From: Marinirhabdus gelatinilytica
Lineage (GTDB): Bacteria > Bacteroidota > Bacteroidia > Flavobacteriales > Flavobacteriaceae
Direction of reading: 5' to 3'
DNA length: 64,000 nt
Assembly (NCBI RefSeq): GCF_003353425.1
Contig: NZ_QRAO01000002.1
Location: 576,975-640,974 of the forward strand
Below are positions 51,792 to 62,300 of the stretch, one piece after another. The notes under the pieces are model-generated. The model was not told the DNA's origin and did no database searches. It saw only the letters and a list, made by a program, of their open reading frames with translations. The stretch's first letter is position 1. Each line of letters starts with the position of its first letter. Position numbers and translations under genes: made by a program.

Positions 51792-52505
51792 CTATTTTTT
51801 CTGAAGTTTTAGAATGGTTAAAGAAACAAACAACACCGCCACACTCAAAAAATAGATAACATCCCGCGTATCTACCACCCCTCGTGAAATTGAGGTGAAG
51901 TGTGCCTTCAGCCCTAAACTGGAAATATCAAACGAGGAATTGATCGACGCCAAGCCCTCAAAGCCAAAGTACAGTATAAAACATAGAAAAATGGCAATGA
52001 TAAAAGCTACAATCTGGTTTTCGGATAGGGTAGAAGCAAATACTCCAACGGCCGTATACGCCAAGACCAAAAACAACAAGCCCAGATACGAACCCAATGT
52101 GGCTCCTACATCCCAATTACCAGTAGGGTTCCCAAGGTTTGAAATTGTAACGATATACAGTAGTGTAGGAAGCAGCGCCAAAACAATAAGCAATACCGCG
52201 CCAAAATACTTGCCCAGCACAATAGCACGTAGTGAAATTGGTTTGGTAACCAACAGCTCAATAGTACCCTGTTTCAACTCTTCGCTGAAGGCACGCATGG
52301 TCACAGCGGGAATCAGGAACAACAAGATCCACGGTGCCAACTCAAAAAACGGATTGAGATCTGCAAAGCCAGCATCCAAAATGTTATAATCTCCGCTAAA
52401 AACCCAGAGGAACAAACCGTTCACCACCAAAAACAGCCCTATCACCAAGTACCCGATGGGACTGGCGAAAAAACTGGCTATTTCTTTTTTTATGATGGGG
52501 AGCAC
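51792..52505 (-). CDS. gldF: Gliding-motility ABC transporter permease GldF
   Basis: This 237-residue inner-membrane permease has about six helices. It carries the typical start M-L-P-I-I-K-K-E-I-A-S-F-F, then P-A-V-T-M-R-A-F-S-E-E-L-K-Q-G-T-I-E-L-L near 64-83, and a C-terminal I-S-R-G-V-V-D-T-R-D-V near 205. The start codon is GTG; the reading agrees with relatives. A heptamer tandem repeat begins eight bases upstream of the start and makes up most of the nearby leader, which may affect translation. gldA is not in the window. Confidence 0.93.
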   Translation of the reverse strand: MLPIIKKEIASFFASPIGYLVIGLFLVVNGLFLWVFSGDYNILDAGFADLNPFFELAPWILLFLIPAVTMRAFSEELKQGTIELLVTKPISLRAIVLGKYFGAVLLIVLALLPTLLYIVTISNLGNPTGNWDVGATLGSYLGLLFLVLAYTAVGVFASTLSENQIVAFIIAIFLCFILYFGFEGLASINSSFDISSLGLKAHFTSISRGVVDTRDVIYFLSVAVLFVSLTILKLQKK

Positions 52506-52513
52506 TTTAAATT

Positions 52514-52555
52514 TCGTTATTCGTTATTCGTTATTCGTTATTCGTTATTCGTTGC
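52514..52555. repeat. Heptamer tandem repeat (TCGTTAT) upstream of gldF
   Basis: Five perfect copies of TCGTTAT (52514-52548) and one divergent copy (TCGTTGC) lie just before the gldF GTG start at 52505. Slippage would change leader length in steps of seven bases. Confidence 0.93.
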
Positions 52556-52706
52556 TTAAGGTGACTAAGTTATTTAGTTAAGGGCGTATCTCTGTTTTGT
52601 TTGTGCCTATGTGGTGAAATTTTGTTCAGGGTATATTTTTACCATTTCCGTTTTTAACTACTAGCAAAGCATCCTACCCGCAGCTTTAAATGCGTCCTGC
52701 AAGCTA

Positions 52707-53009
52707 CTAGCTACCCGCTATCTCCTCCACAACACCTACACTCCAGGCTTGGGCTTTACAACGGAACTTTGGTTTGGTTGTTGCCCAAACGCCCTTAAAA
52801 AGTTCGCTGTTTCGGTATTCTTCCAGATCGTCTTCAGTTTGCCATTTGCTGTAGGTAAAAAAGATGTTTGCATCATTTTTGTCCCGTAACAACCTTAAAT
52901 GTTCACAGCCCGTAAAACTCCTGATCTTTTCTTTTACCTTTTCAAAATTAGCCAAAAACGAATCAATTTCAGCTTCTTTAAACTCCATCTTAACTATTCT
53001 TGTGAACAT
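52707..53009 (-). CDS. Antibiotic-biosynthesis-monooxygenase-like (ABM) protein
   Basis: This 100-residue protein has the ferredoxin-like dimer fold pattern of ABM proteins: M-F-T-R-I-V-K-M-E-F, F-T-G-C-E-H-L-R-L-L near 32-41, F-F-T-Y-S-K-W-Q-T-E-D-D-L near 50, and a final helix with F-K-G-V-W-A. Members are small quinol or haem-related monooxygenases or stress proteins. The gene starts eight bases after the SAM hydrolase stop on the same strand and is probably co-transcribed. No cofactor residues identify its substrate. Confidence 0.85.
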   Translation of the reverse strand: MFTRIVKMEFKEAEIDSFLANFEKVKEKIRSFTGCEHLRLLRDKNDANIFFTYSKWQTEDDLEEYRNSELFKGVWATTKPKFRCKAQAWSVGVVEEIAGS

Positions 53010-53017
53010 ATAAAAAA

Positions 53018-53860
53018 TTATTGGTTGATTGGTCCAAAATTAACCGTCACCGCATCCCGAAACTGTAACCCAAACAGCGATGAAGCACTCCCCACCGTTG
53101 TGGGGTTGCTTTTGTAGATGGCCAATTCCAGATATTCCGAAGAGTTCCAAATGGCCAATTTCTTGCCATCCTCTTCACGGCGTTCCTTGGGGGTTTCAAA
53201 ATTAATGGCATCACTGTACTGTGAAAATATCTCATCGAAATTCGCACGCCTTGCCGTTATCTTGAAGGGGCGTCCCTTGCCTACATCGTCAAACAATTGC
53301 TTGTTTATATTGCACACCACATTTCCGTAGTTGTCAATATAGATTACGTTACCTATAATCTGGTTGCCCTCGGAATTGACCACGGGCTTTATTCCTACCA
53401 GTTCCTTTATTTCGGTAATAGGTTTCCCGATCACTTCCAGCGTACCCCCACGTGCAAGGTGGCAGGCCACTTTTACAAAAACATCCAGTACGGGAAAATT
53501 GCTCATAATCCTATCGTGAATATTTATTTCCACAATCTTCTCGGGCTTAATGGCCTGTGCGAGCATGGAGATAATGCCGTTGTTGGCACATACAAAATAA
53601 TGCCCGTCCAGTTTTAGTGCGATGTGGCGGTTCTCGGGATTCAGCTCGCTATCAATACCTATAATATGTATGGTTCCTGGCGGAAAGCTCTTGTACGCAT
53701 TCTGGATAATATAGGCCGCTTCGGTACTATGGAAAGGCGAGATGCTGTGCGAGATATCAACAATCTTCAGGTTCTCCATTTCAGTATAGATCGCCCCTTT
53801 TACCGCACCCACAAAGTGGTCTTTCTCTCCAAAATCGGTCGTAAGGGTTATAATGGGCAT
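53018..53860 (-). CDS. SAM hydroxide adenosyltransferase (DUF62) family protein
   Basis: This 280-residue protein has the family start I-I-T-L-T-T-D-F-G-E-K-D-H-F-V-G near 3-18. The acidic D-I-S-H-S-I near residue 35, C-A-N-N-G-I near 90 and a C-terminal barrel with N-Y-G-N-V-V-C-N-I near 178 follow. Relatives hydrolyse S-adenosylmethionine to adenosine and methionine; fluorinase and chlorinase belong to the same fold. The gene is followed by a monooxygenase-like gene. The lack of halogen-specific surroundings makes SAM hydrolysis the best guess. Confidence 0.9.
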   Translation of the reverse strand: MPIITLTTDFGEKDHFVGAVKGAIYTEMENLKIVDISHSISPFHSTEAAYIIQNAYKSFPPGTIHIIGIDSELNPENRHIALKLDGHYFVCANNGIISMLAQAIKPEKIVEINIHDRIMSNFPVLDVFVKVACHLARGGTLEVIGKPITEIKELVGIKPVVNSEGNQIIGNVIYIDNYGNVVCNINKQLFDDVGKGRPFKITARRANFDEIFSQYSDAINFETPKERREEDGKKLAIWNSSEYLELAIYKSNPTTVGSASSLFGLQFRDAVTVNFGPINQ

Positions 53861-53930
53861 CTAGTTAATTGTTGATATGTTGTTGAAATTGATAACACAA
53901 AAATAAAGTACTTTTATAATAGGAAAAACT

Positions 53931-53938
53931 ATATTTGA
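53931..53938 (+). promoter_or_regulatory. -7 box of phoH promoter
   Basis: TATATTTG is an exact TAnnTTTG match 34 bases before the phoH start codon. A T-rich element precedes it, but no clean -33 box is seen. Confidence 0.45.
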
Positions 53939-53971
53939 AGATACTTACAAATGTTATAAACAACTGCGCTT

Positions 53972-54928
53972 TTGAACGAACTTATCATCGAACTTACCGA
54001 AATAAGCCCAAGGGAATTCTTCGGGCTCCAGAATGCAAATATTGATTTACTAAAAAAATATTTCCCTAAGCTGAAGCTGGTCGCTCGGGGCAGTAAACTA
54101 AAAGCTTATGGCGACGAGGAAATTCTGGAAGAGTTTGACAGGCGCATCACCATGTTACTGGAGCACTTTGGCAAATACAACAAGATGGACGAGAACACCA
54201 TAGAGCGTGTGCTCTCCAGCCGTAGTAAGGAAGATTACGATACACCCGTTGCCAGTGGAGCTGTTTTGGTACACGGAGTAAGTGGTAAATTGATTAAAGC
54301 ACAAACAGCCAACCAGCGAAAGTTAGTGGACCTTATGTCCAAGAACGATATGGTTTTTGCTGTGGGGCCGGCAGGAACCGGAAAGACCTACACTGGTGTT
54401 GCCCTGGCTGTAAAAGCCTTAAAGGAAAAACAGGTAAAACGAATCATCCTAACACGACCAGCAGTGGAAGCGGGAGAGAACCTTGGATTTTTACCGGGAG
54501 ACCTAAAGGAAAAACTGGATCCCTATATGCAACCGCTGTATGATGCCCTTCGGGATATGATCCCTCATGAAAAATTGGAGAGCTATATAGAAAAAGGAGT
54601 TATCCAAATTGCCCCAATGGCCTTTATGCGGGGTAGAACGTTGGACAATGCATTTGTGATTCTGGACGAGGCACAAAACACCACCCACGCCCAAATGAAG
54701 ATGTTCCTTACCCGTATGGGAAAACACGCCAAATTCATGATAACAGGAGACCCTGGACAAATAGATTTACCTCGCCGTGTCATTTCAGGTCTAAAGGAAG
54801 CCTTGCTGGTGCTTAAGGACGTAAAAGGCGTTGGAATGATTTACCTGGACGATAAAGACGTGATACGCCATAAACTGGTTAAAGAAGTAATTGCGGCGTA
54901 CAAAAGTATTGAAAACCTAGATTCTTGA
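53972..54928 (+). CDS. PhoH-family ATPase
   Basis: The frame starts at a TTG (M-N-E-L-I-I-E-L), the first initiator after the promoter; no ATG precedes the conserved part. The 318-residue protein has an N-terminal KH-like segment. The P-loop A-V-G-P-A-G-T-G-K-T-Y-T near residue 132 and Walker B F-V-I-L-D-E-A-Q-N near 229 follow, with a final helix ending in I-A-A-Y-K-S-I. PhoH proteins are ATPases linked to RNA handling and stress. purC follows after 31 bases on the same strand. Family assignment is firm; the exact task is not. Confidence 0.93.
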   Translation: MNELIIELTEISPREFFGLQNANIDLLKKYFPKLKLVARGSKLKAYGDEEILEEFDRRITMLLEHFGKYNKMDENTIERVLSSRSKEDYDTPVASGAVLVHGVSGKLIKAQTANQRKLVDLMSKNDMVFAVGPAGTGKTYTGVALAVKALKEKQVKRIILTRPAVEAGENLGFLPGDLKEKLDPYMQPLYDALRDMIPHEKLESYIEKGVIQIAPMAFMRGRTLDNAFVILDEAQNTTHAQMKMFLTRMGKHAKFMITGDPGQIDLPRRVISGLKEALLVLKDVKGVGMIYLDDKDVIRHKLVKEVIAAYKSIENLDS

Positions 54929-54959
54929 TTTTTCTGAGATCAGCAACTAACAATCTGAA

Positions 54960-55907
54960 ATGAGCAACACAATAATAGATACCAACTTCAGCTTCCCTGG
55001 ACAAAAATCTGTTTACAAAGGGAAGGTACGTGAAGTATATACCCTAGAGAATGATGTATTGGTTATGATAGCAACTGACAGGTTAAGCGCATTTGATGTT
55101 GTGATGCCTAAAGGGATACCTTATAAAGGACAAATCCTCAACCAGATTGCTACCAAGATGATGCGTGAGACACAGGATATCGTACCCAATTGGCTCACCG
55201 CCACGCCCGATCCCAATGTAGCGGTAGGGGAGGCATGCGAACCCTTTAAGGTTGAAATGGTAATCCGTGGGTATATGAGCGGTCATGCTGCACGTGAATA
55301 CAAGGCGGGCAAACGTAGCTTGTGTGGAGTTGCCATGCCCGAAGGGATGCAGGAAAACGATAAATTCCCACAGCCCATCATCACTCCTGCTACCAAAGCT
55401 GAAAAAGGAGACCACGACGAGGATATTTCCAGAGAGGATATTTTAAAGAGAGGTATTGTTTCCGAAGAAGATTACCGGATACTGGAAGAATATACCAAAA
55501 AACTTTTCCAACGTGGTACCGAGATTGCTGCCAAACGAGGTTTGATATTGGTTGATACCAAATACGAATTCGGAAAGACGAAGGATGGCAAAATAGTATT
55601 GATAGACGAGATACACACCCCAGATTCCTCCCGTTACTTTTATGCTGATGGCTATGAAGAGCGTCAACAAAAAGGCGAACCGCAAAAGCAACTTTCGAAG
55701 GAATTTGTGCGCCAGTGGCTTATAAAGAATGGCTTTCAAGGACTGGAAGGCCAGGAAGTGCCTGAAATGAGCGACGACTATATCAATTCAGTCTCTGAAA
55801 GATATATTGAATTGTACGAAAATATCACTGGCGAAAAATTCATCAAGGCAGATGTTTCAAACATTCATAAGCGTATTGATGAGAATGTGAATGGGTTTTT
55901 GCGTTGA
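54960..55907 (+). CDS. purC: SAICAR synthetase
   Basis: This 315-residue protein has the PurC motifs G-K-V-R-E-V-Y near residue 21, A-T-D-R-L-S-A-F-D near 38, V-I-R-G-Y-M-S-G-H near 103, and V-D-T-K-Y-E-F-G with [11 protein letters not shown] near 195-222. It joins CAIR and aspartate in the purine pathway with ATP. The long form (about 300 residues) matches the yeast and Bacteroidota type rather than the short 240-residue form. It probably shares a transcript with phoH. No clear terminator follows. Confidence 0.96.
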   Translation: MSNTIIDTNFSFPGQKSVYKGKVREVYTLENDVLVMIATDRLSAFDVVMPKGIPYKGQILNQIATKMMRETQDIVPNWLTATPDPNVAVGEACEPFKVEMVIRGYMSGHAAREYKAGKRSLCGVAMPEGMQENDKFPQPIITPATKAEKGDHDEDISREDILKRGIVSEEDYRILEEYTKKLFQRGTEIAAKRGLILVDTKYEFGKTKDGKIVLIDEIHTPDSSRYFYADGYEERQQKGEPQKQLSKEFVRQWLIKNGFQGLEGQEVPEMSDDYINSVSERYIELYENITGEKFIKADVSNIHKRIDENVNGFLR

Positions 55908-56346
55908 TATCCTTTTGTCTTAATAATTTATTACAAATTTGATACTTAAGTAGGTTTTCTTCAATTTTCTAGTACTTATTTTTTCATAGCAAGATACCTA
56001 TGGTTTAATTTCCATATTTATGTTAGTATTCCTTTAACAAAAAAATAAATTTTTAAGGTCTTTTATCCCTGAAAGGAGTTTACTTATCTTGAATAAGTAG
56101 TTAAAACTCTCTTAAAATTACTTTCCTTTCATTCATATTTTAAACTTGATTTATTCTATAATCCTCTAATAGTCAAAGCTAGAGCCCCAATTTTATGATT
56201 ATTTTCAAAACTTTAAAATCAAGTTAAATAATTGATTTTAAGGTAATTTAACACAAATTAACAAACCGAATACCTCTTTCGGTTCGTAGATTTAACACAT
56301 CTTAAAAACCCACAAGTTGTGGATTTGTCTAACTAATCATAAAATT
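55908..56346. other. Upstream region of the giant beta-helix gene
   Basis: These 439 bases are very AT-rich. Two short palindromes lie close to the start codon: AACCGAA-N7-TTCGGTT (56264-56284) and CCACAAGTTGTGG (56310-56322). They may form leader hairpins or be operators. No TAnnTTTG box and no gene could be identified. Confidence 0.5.
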
Positions 56347-59300
56347 ATGAAAAAAACTACTTGGCTTTTTACAGCCTTCTTTTTAATTGCTAGTTTACAA
56401 CTAACCCTAGCACAAAACGAACCACCAGATTTCCCTAATACTGGAAATGGCCCTTCTTTCAACTTGGTTGCTGGTGTAAATAACTTCTCTGGTTCTTTAA
56501 CCACACCTGCTGACGGTCAAGATCGCTTTCAGGTGGTTGTTGGAGCAGGGCAACAAGTTAACAATGTAGCTTTTACATTTAATACTTCAGGTGGAGCTTC
56601 AGGCTTTGTACAATTTGGAAACGATGTAATAAACTCTCCTGGCGGAACTCTCAATGGGCCCTACGGTCCTGGTACTTACAATGTATTGGTAAATTCAAAC
56701 TTTGCACCTGGTAATGCCTGGACATTAGATGTTACTGCTACAAACCCACCACCTTGTACTGATTCAACAGTTCCTACCGTAACAGCGGCTCCTGCTACAA
56801 TATGTCCAGGAGGATCTTCAACATTAAATATCGCTGGAACACTTAACGATGCAACTCAATGGGCAATATATACAGGTTCTTGTGGAGGAACATTGGTAGG
56901 TACTACCACTACAAATACATTTAATGTGAACCCACCCAATGGCTCTACTACCTATTTTGTTAGGGGAGAAGGTGGCTGTGTCACTCCTGGTACGTGTGGT
57001 TCCACATCAGTTACTTCCGAAGACAACACAGATCCTATGATTACGTGTGCCATGGATGGTTCACGAAATGTAGATCAAGGAACAAATACTTATTCTGTAC
57101 AGGGCAACGAATTTGATCCCACAGCATCTTCCGATAACTGTGCTGCTACAGTAACAATTACAAACAATATTAACAATACAGCTACCTTGTCTGGTGAATC
57201 ACTTCCAGTGGGGGATACCACAGTCACTTGGACTGCAGACGATGGAAACGGACAAACGGAAACGTGTATGGTGACTATCACCGTACAGTTTGACCCTAAT
57301 CCGGTTGTAGCAGGAACTACTGGAAACGATACTTTTGAAGTAGTTCTAGAAGGGACAGAAGTTGTTGTTGATTTAAATGGAGCTGAAGTTCTCCGCCAAC
57401 CAACGGCAGATACTTCCACGTTGACTTTAAATGGAGGCGATGGAAACGATAGTACTACAACAGATTACTCTGGTGGTAGCTTTGGTTTTCCAATAACCTT
57501 TAATGGTCAAGGGCAAACAGGTGCTCCTGGGGATGCTTTGACTGTTACAGGCGCAACCTTTACAACGCAAACCCTCAATTATGATATTCCTGGCCCCGAC
57601 GGAAACAATGGAGATATCGATGTAGATGGTTCTACAATTACCTATACGGGCTTAGAGCCTATCAATGCAGGAGATGCTGCAAATACAATATTAAACTTAC
57701 CTGTTGCCATTGCAAACGATGCTACGTTGCAAGACAGCGCAAATGCAGGAGAAATTGAAATAGTAGATAACGGAGCTACTTTCGAAGATACAGTAATACC
57801 AAACCCAACGAGCACATTAACCGTGAACCTTGGGGATGCTGGAGACGTATTAAATGTAACTACCCTTGATGCTACATATGCAGCTGCACTAATTATAAAT
57901 GGTGGTGCTGCAGCTACCGATAGTGTCCAGCTTACAGGTGTGGATTTGGATACTGGTAACACAGGTCGAGGTCTCTATATTACTGAAACCGAAACTTTGA
58001 ACATAACCGGAGGTACTATTTCAAACAACACAGCACCTATTGGTGGTGGGGTTTTAATTGATAATAGCACAAGCGGGACACCTACAACTGCTACAATATC
58101 TGGCGCCACAGTTTCAAATAATACGGCTACTGCTGGTGCAGCTACCGATGGTGGAGGTGGAATTTATAATAATGGAGCTTTGCTTACCATTTCTGGAAAC
58201 AGTCTTGTTTCTGGAAACACAGCTTTAGGAGTTTCTGGATCTGGAGGTGGTGTATTGTCCCTCAACGGAACATTAACCGTTAACAGCAGTACCATTTCAG
58301 GAAACAGTGCCAACCGCGCAGGGGGTGGTATCGAAATCAATGGCGGTATAGCTTATACCTTTACTAACGTGACACTAGACGGCAACTTTATTGCAGCTGC
58401 AAACCCAGGTAATGGGGGTGGTTTTCACGTAACAGGCCCAGCAAACACAACTTTTATAGATTGTACGGTAACCAATAACACTGCCAACGAGGGTGGTGGA
58501 CTTTGGAACAATTCCGGAATCATGACCGTAACCAATACAACAATTACAGGCAACGAAGCACAAGGTGCTGCCCCAACAACAGGTGGTGGTGGTATCTTCA
58601 ATAACGGTGGAACGCTTACTGTAAATGGAGGAACTGCTATATTAAGTAATACAGCAACCGGAACTTCTGGTTCAGGTGGTGGTATTATGAGTAATGCCGG
58701 AGATGTAACCGTTTCAGATATCGGAACCTCAGTTTCAAACAATAGTGCTAATCGTGCAGGTGGTGGTATAGAAATCATTGACGGTACACTTACTACAAAC
58801 GATATTGATATGAATAGCAACGATGCTGGAGGTGCCGCTCCCAACCCCGGGAATGGTGGTTTCTTGCACGTTTCTGGTATAGCGACAGTTAACATCAATG
58901 GTGGAAATATTAATAACAACATAGCTGCTTCCGAAGGTGGTGGCGTTTGGAACCAAGCAGGAAGTACAATGACGCTCGATAATCCAAACATGAGTGGAAA
59001 CATAGCTAGTGGAAACGCCTCAGATAACGGTGGTGGTGCCATCTTCAACAACGGAGGTGATGTTATAGTACTCAATACAGTGATCGATGGCAATACGGCA
59101 GACGGAACATTAGGTTCTGGTGGTGGAATTTTCAGCGAAACTCCTGGAACACTTACCCTAACTAATGTAACGTTGCAGAATAATACAGCCAATAGAGCTG
59201 GAGGAGGAATTGAGATTCTTTCAGTAGCTGGTGAAACATATACGTTCACAGACTTAACACTAAATAACAACACCGCAACTGGTGCAGGAACAGCCCCAGG

Positions 59301-62300
59301 AAATGGTGGTGGTTACCATATTAGTGGTGGTGGAGACTCTATGTTCACAAATGTATTGGCCCAAAACAATACTGCAGTAGAAGGAGGGGCACTTTGGAAT
59401 GGACCTGGAACTATGACCATTACAGGAGCTGACACCCAAATGGACAATAATACAGCAACGGGAGATGACCCCGACCAAGGAGGTGGAGCACTTTTCAATA
59501 ACGGTGGAACTATGAATATAGATTCTTTTGCCGATATTTTTAACAACCTTGCCACAGGTACTTCAGGTTCTGGTGGTGCTATCTTAAGTACTGCTGGTGC
59601 TTTAAATATAAACGGTGCCGCCCTTACTTCAAATAGCGCAAATCGTGCTGGAGGTGGTATCGAAATTATTGATGGTACTGCAACCTTGATAGACCTACAA
59701 TTAATTTTAAACGATGTGAACGGTACTGCAGGTACGCCAAATCCAGGAAATGGGGGTGGTATCCACATTACCGGTAATGCAACAACTGTCGATGTAAATG
59801 GTATAGTTTTCTTGAATACCGCAGCCTCCGAAGGTGGTGGTCTATGGAATAACGGTGGTACTATGAACGTTGTTGGTGGTGGAACAATTTTCCCTACTAC
59901 ATTTATAGACAACAATACTGCATCTGGAGCCGATGCTACAAATGGTGGAGGTGGTATTTTCAACAATGGAGGTACACTTTCAGTAGCCAACGGAACAAAT
60001 ATCGTGAACAATATAGCCGATGGAGCCGCAGGTTCTGGAGGTGGAATTCATAGTACAGGTGGTACTCTTACTATAGATGGAACGATAATCACCGGAAACC
60101 AAGCCGTACGAGCTGGTGGTGGTATCGAGATCGCAGGGGGAGACCTTACGATGACAGGTGTAACGCTAAATACAAATGATGCTGGTGTAGCACTTGGAGC
60201 CAATCCAGGTAACGGTGGTGGACTCCACGTAGGTGGAACAGGAAACGCTGATATAACTGGTGGAACCGTAGATAGTAACGTAGCTGCCGCTGAAGGTGGT
60301 GGACTATGGAACGCTATGGGAACTATGAATGTGACCGATGTACCTGTAACGAACAATACAGCAAGTGGACCTCTAGCCGAAAACGGAGGAGGAGGGCTCT
60401 ATAATGATGGAGGAACCCTGAATGTAATGGGAACTTCTACTGTTATTGACAATATAGCCGATGGTGCAGCAGGTTCCGGAGGTGGTGTACTCTCAACTGG
60501 AGGTACAGTTACACTCGACGGCATCGTTATCACCGGCAACCAAGCCGTACGAGCTGGTGGTGGTATCGAGATCGCAGGGGGAGACCTTACGATGACAGGT
60601 GTAACACTAGATATGAACGATGCTGGTGTAGCACTTGGAGCCAACCCAGGTAACGGTGGTGGACTCCACGTAGGTGGAACCGCAAATGCCGATATCACAG
60701 GAGGTACTGTAGATAGCAACGTAGCTGCCGCTGAAGGTGGTGGACTATGGAACGGAATGGGAACAATGGATATTACAGATGTTCCAGTTACAAATAATAC
60801 CGCAAGCGGTGCAATGGCCATAAATGGTGGTGGTGGACTCTATAACGATGGAGGAACAATGAATGTTATGGGAACTTCTTCTGTAACAGGAAATATCGCT
60901 GATGGTGCAGCAGGTTCTGGTGGAGGTATTTTAAATGCTGCCGGAACTCTAAATCTTGATGGAACCATAGTTACTGGAAACCAATCTGTAAGAGCAGGTG
61001 GTGGAATTGAAGTAGCCGATGGAACCGTAACAATGACAGGCGTAACACTTGACGGAAACGATACTGGTGTAGCACTTGGAGCCAACCCAGGGAATGGTGG
61101 TGGCCTGCACATTGGTGCAGGAGATATCACTATCACAGGAGGTACTGTAGATAGCAACGTAGCTGCCGCTGAAGGTGGTGGACTATGGAACGGTTCTGGT
61201 ACAATGACTGTAGATGCTGTTCCCGTAACAAATAACGTTGCAAGTGGAGCCTTGGCCGAAAATGGTGGAGGAGGAATCTACAACGATGGAGGTACTTTAG
61301 ATATACTTTCAGGTTCAACCATTAATAATAACTTAGCCAACGGAGCCGCTGGTTCAGGTGGAGCGATATTATCTACCGATGGTACAGTGACCATTGCAGA
61401 TATCAATATTTTCCAAAATAGTGCAAACCGTGCAGGTGGAGCTATTGAAATAATAGATGGTAACCTAAATGTTAACGGCACAACAATAGCGCTTAACGAC
61501 GTAAACGGTACCGCAGGTACTCCAAACCCTGGAAACGGTGGAGGAATCCATATTTCAGGAGTAGCTACTACATTGATTAATGATGCTGCAGTTTCAAACA
61601 ATCAAGCTTTTAACGAAGGTGGTGGGCTTTGGAATCAAGCAGGAAGTACAATGAATGTATTGAACACTATGGTAAACACCAACACAGCAGTAGACGGAGC
61701 TGGTGGTGGAGGAATCTTCAACAATGGTGGAAATATGGGTATTAATAATGGTACATTACAATCTAATTTAGCAACTGGAACTAGTGGTTCTGGTGGAGGA
61801 TTGTTGTCTACCGACGGAGACATCGTAGTTATTGGAGGAATGATTGATGGAAACAGCGCAAACCGTGCTGGTGGAGGAATAGAAATTGTAGATGGAATGT
61901 TGGATATGACCAACACAACCCTTCAAGGTAATGATGTTGATGGAAACGCTGGTACACCCAACCCTGGTAATGGAGGAGCTGTACACGTAACTGGTGTTGC
62001 TATTGTGAATATGACAGGTGCAACTGTTACTGGAAACGATGCTGCTTCAGAAGGTGGAGGTCTTTGGAACCAAGTAGGAAGCACCATGACCGTAGATACT
62101 TCTTTGATCGATAACAATCAAGCCTCAGGAGCTGCCGCCGATAATGGTGGTGGGGGAATCTTCAACAACGGAGGTACCTTGATGGTTCAAACCAGTACAA
62201 TGATTACCAATAACGCAGCCAACGGAGCCGCTGGTTCTGGTGGTGGTATACAAAATGTAGACGGTGGTTCTGTAACCGTGAATAATTCAACAGTTTCAAA

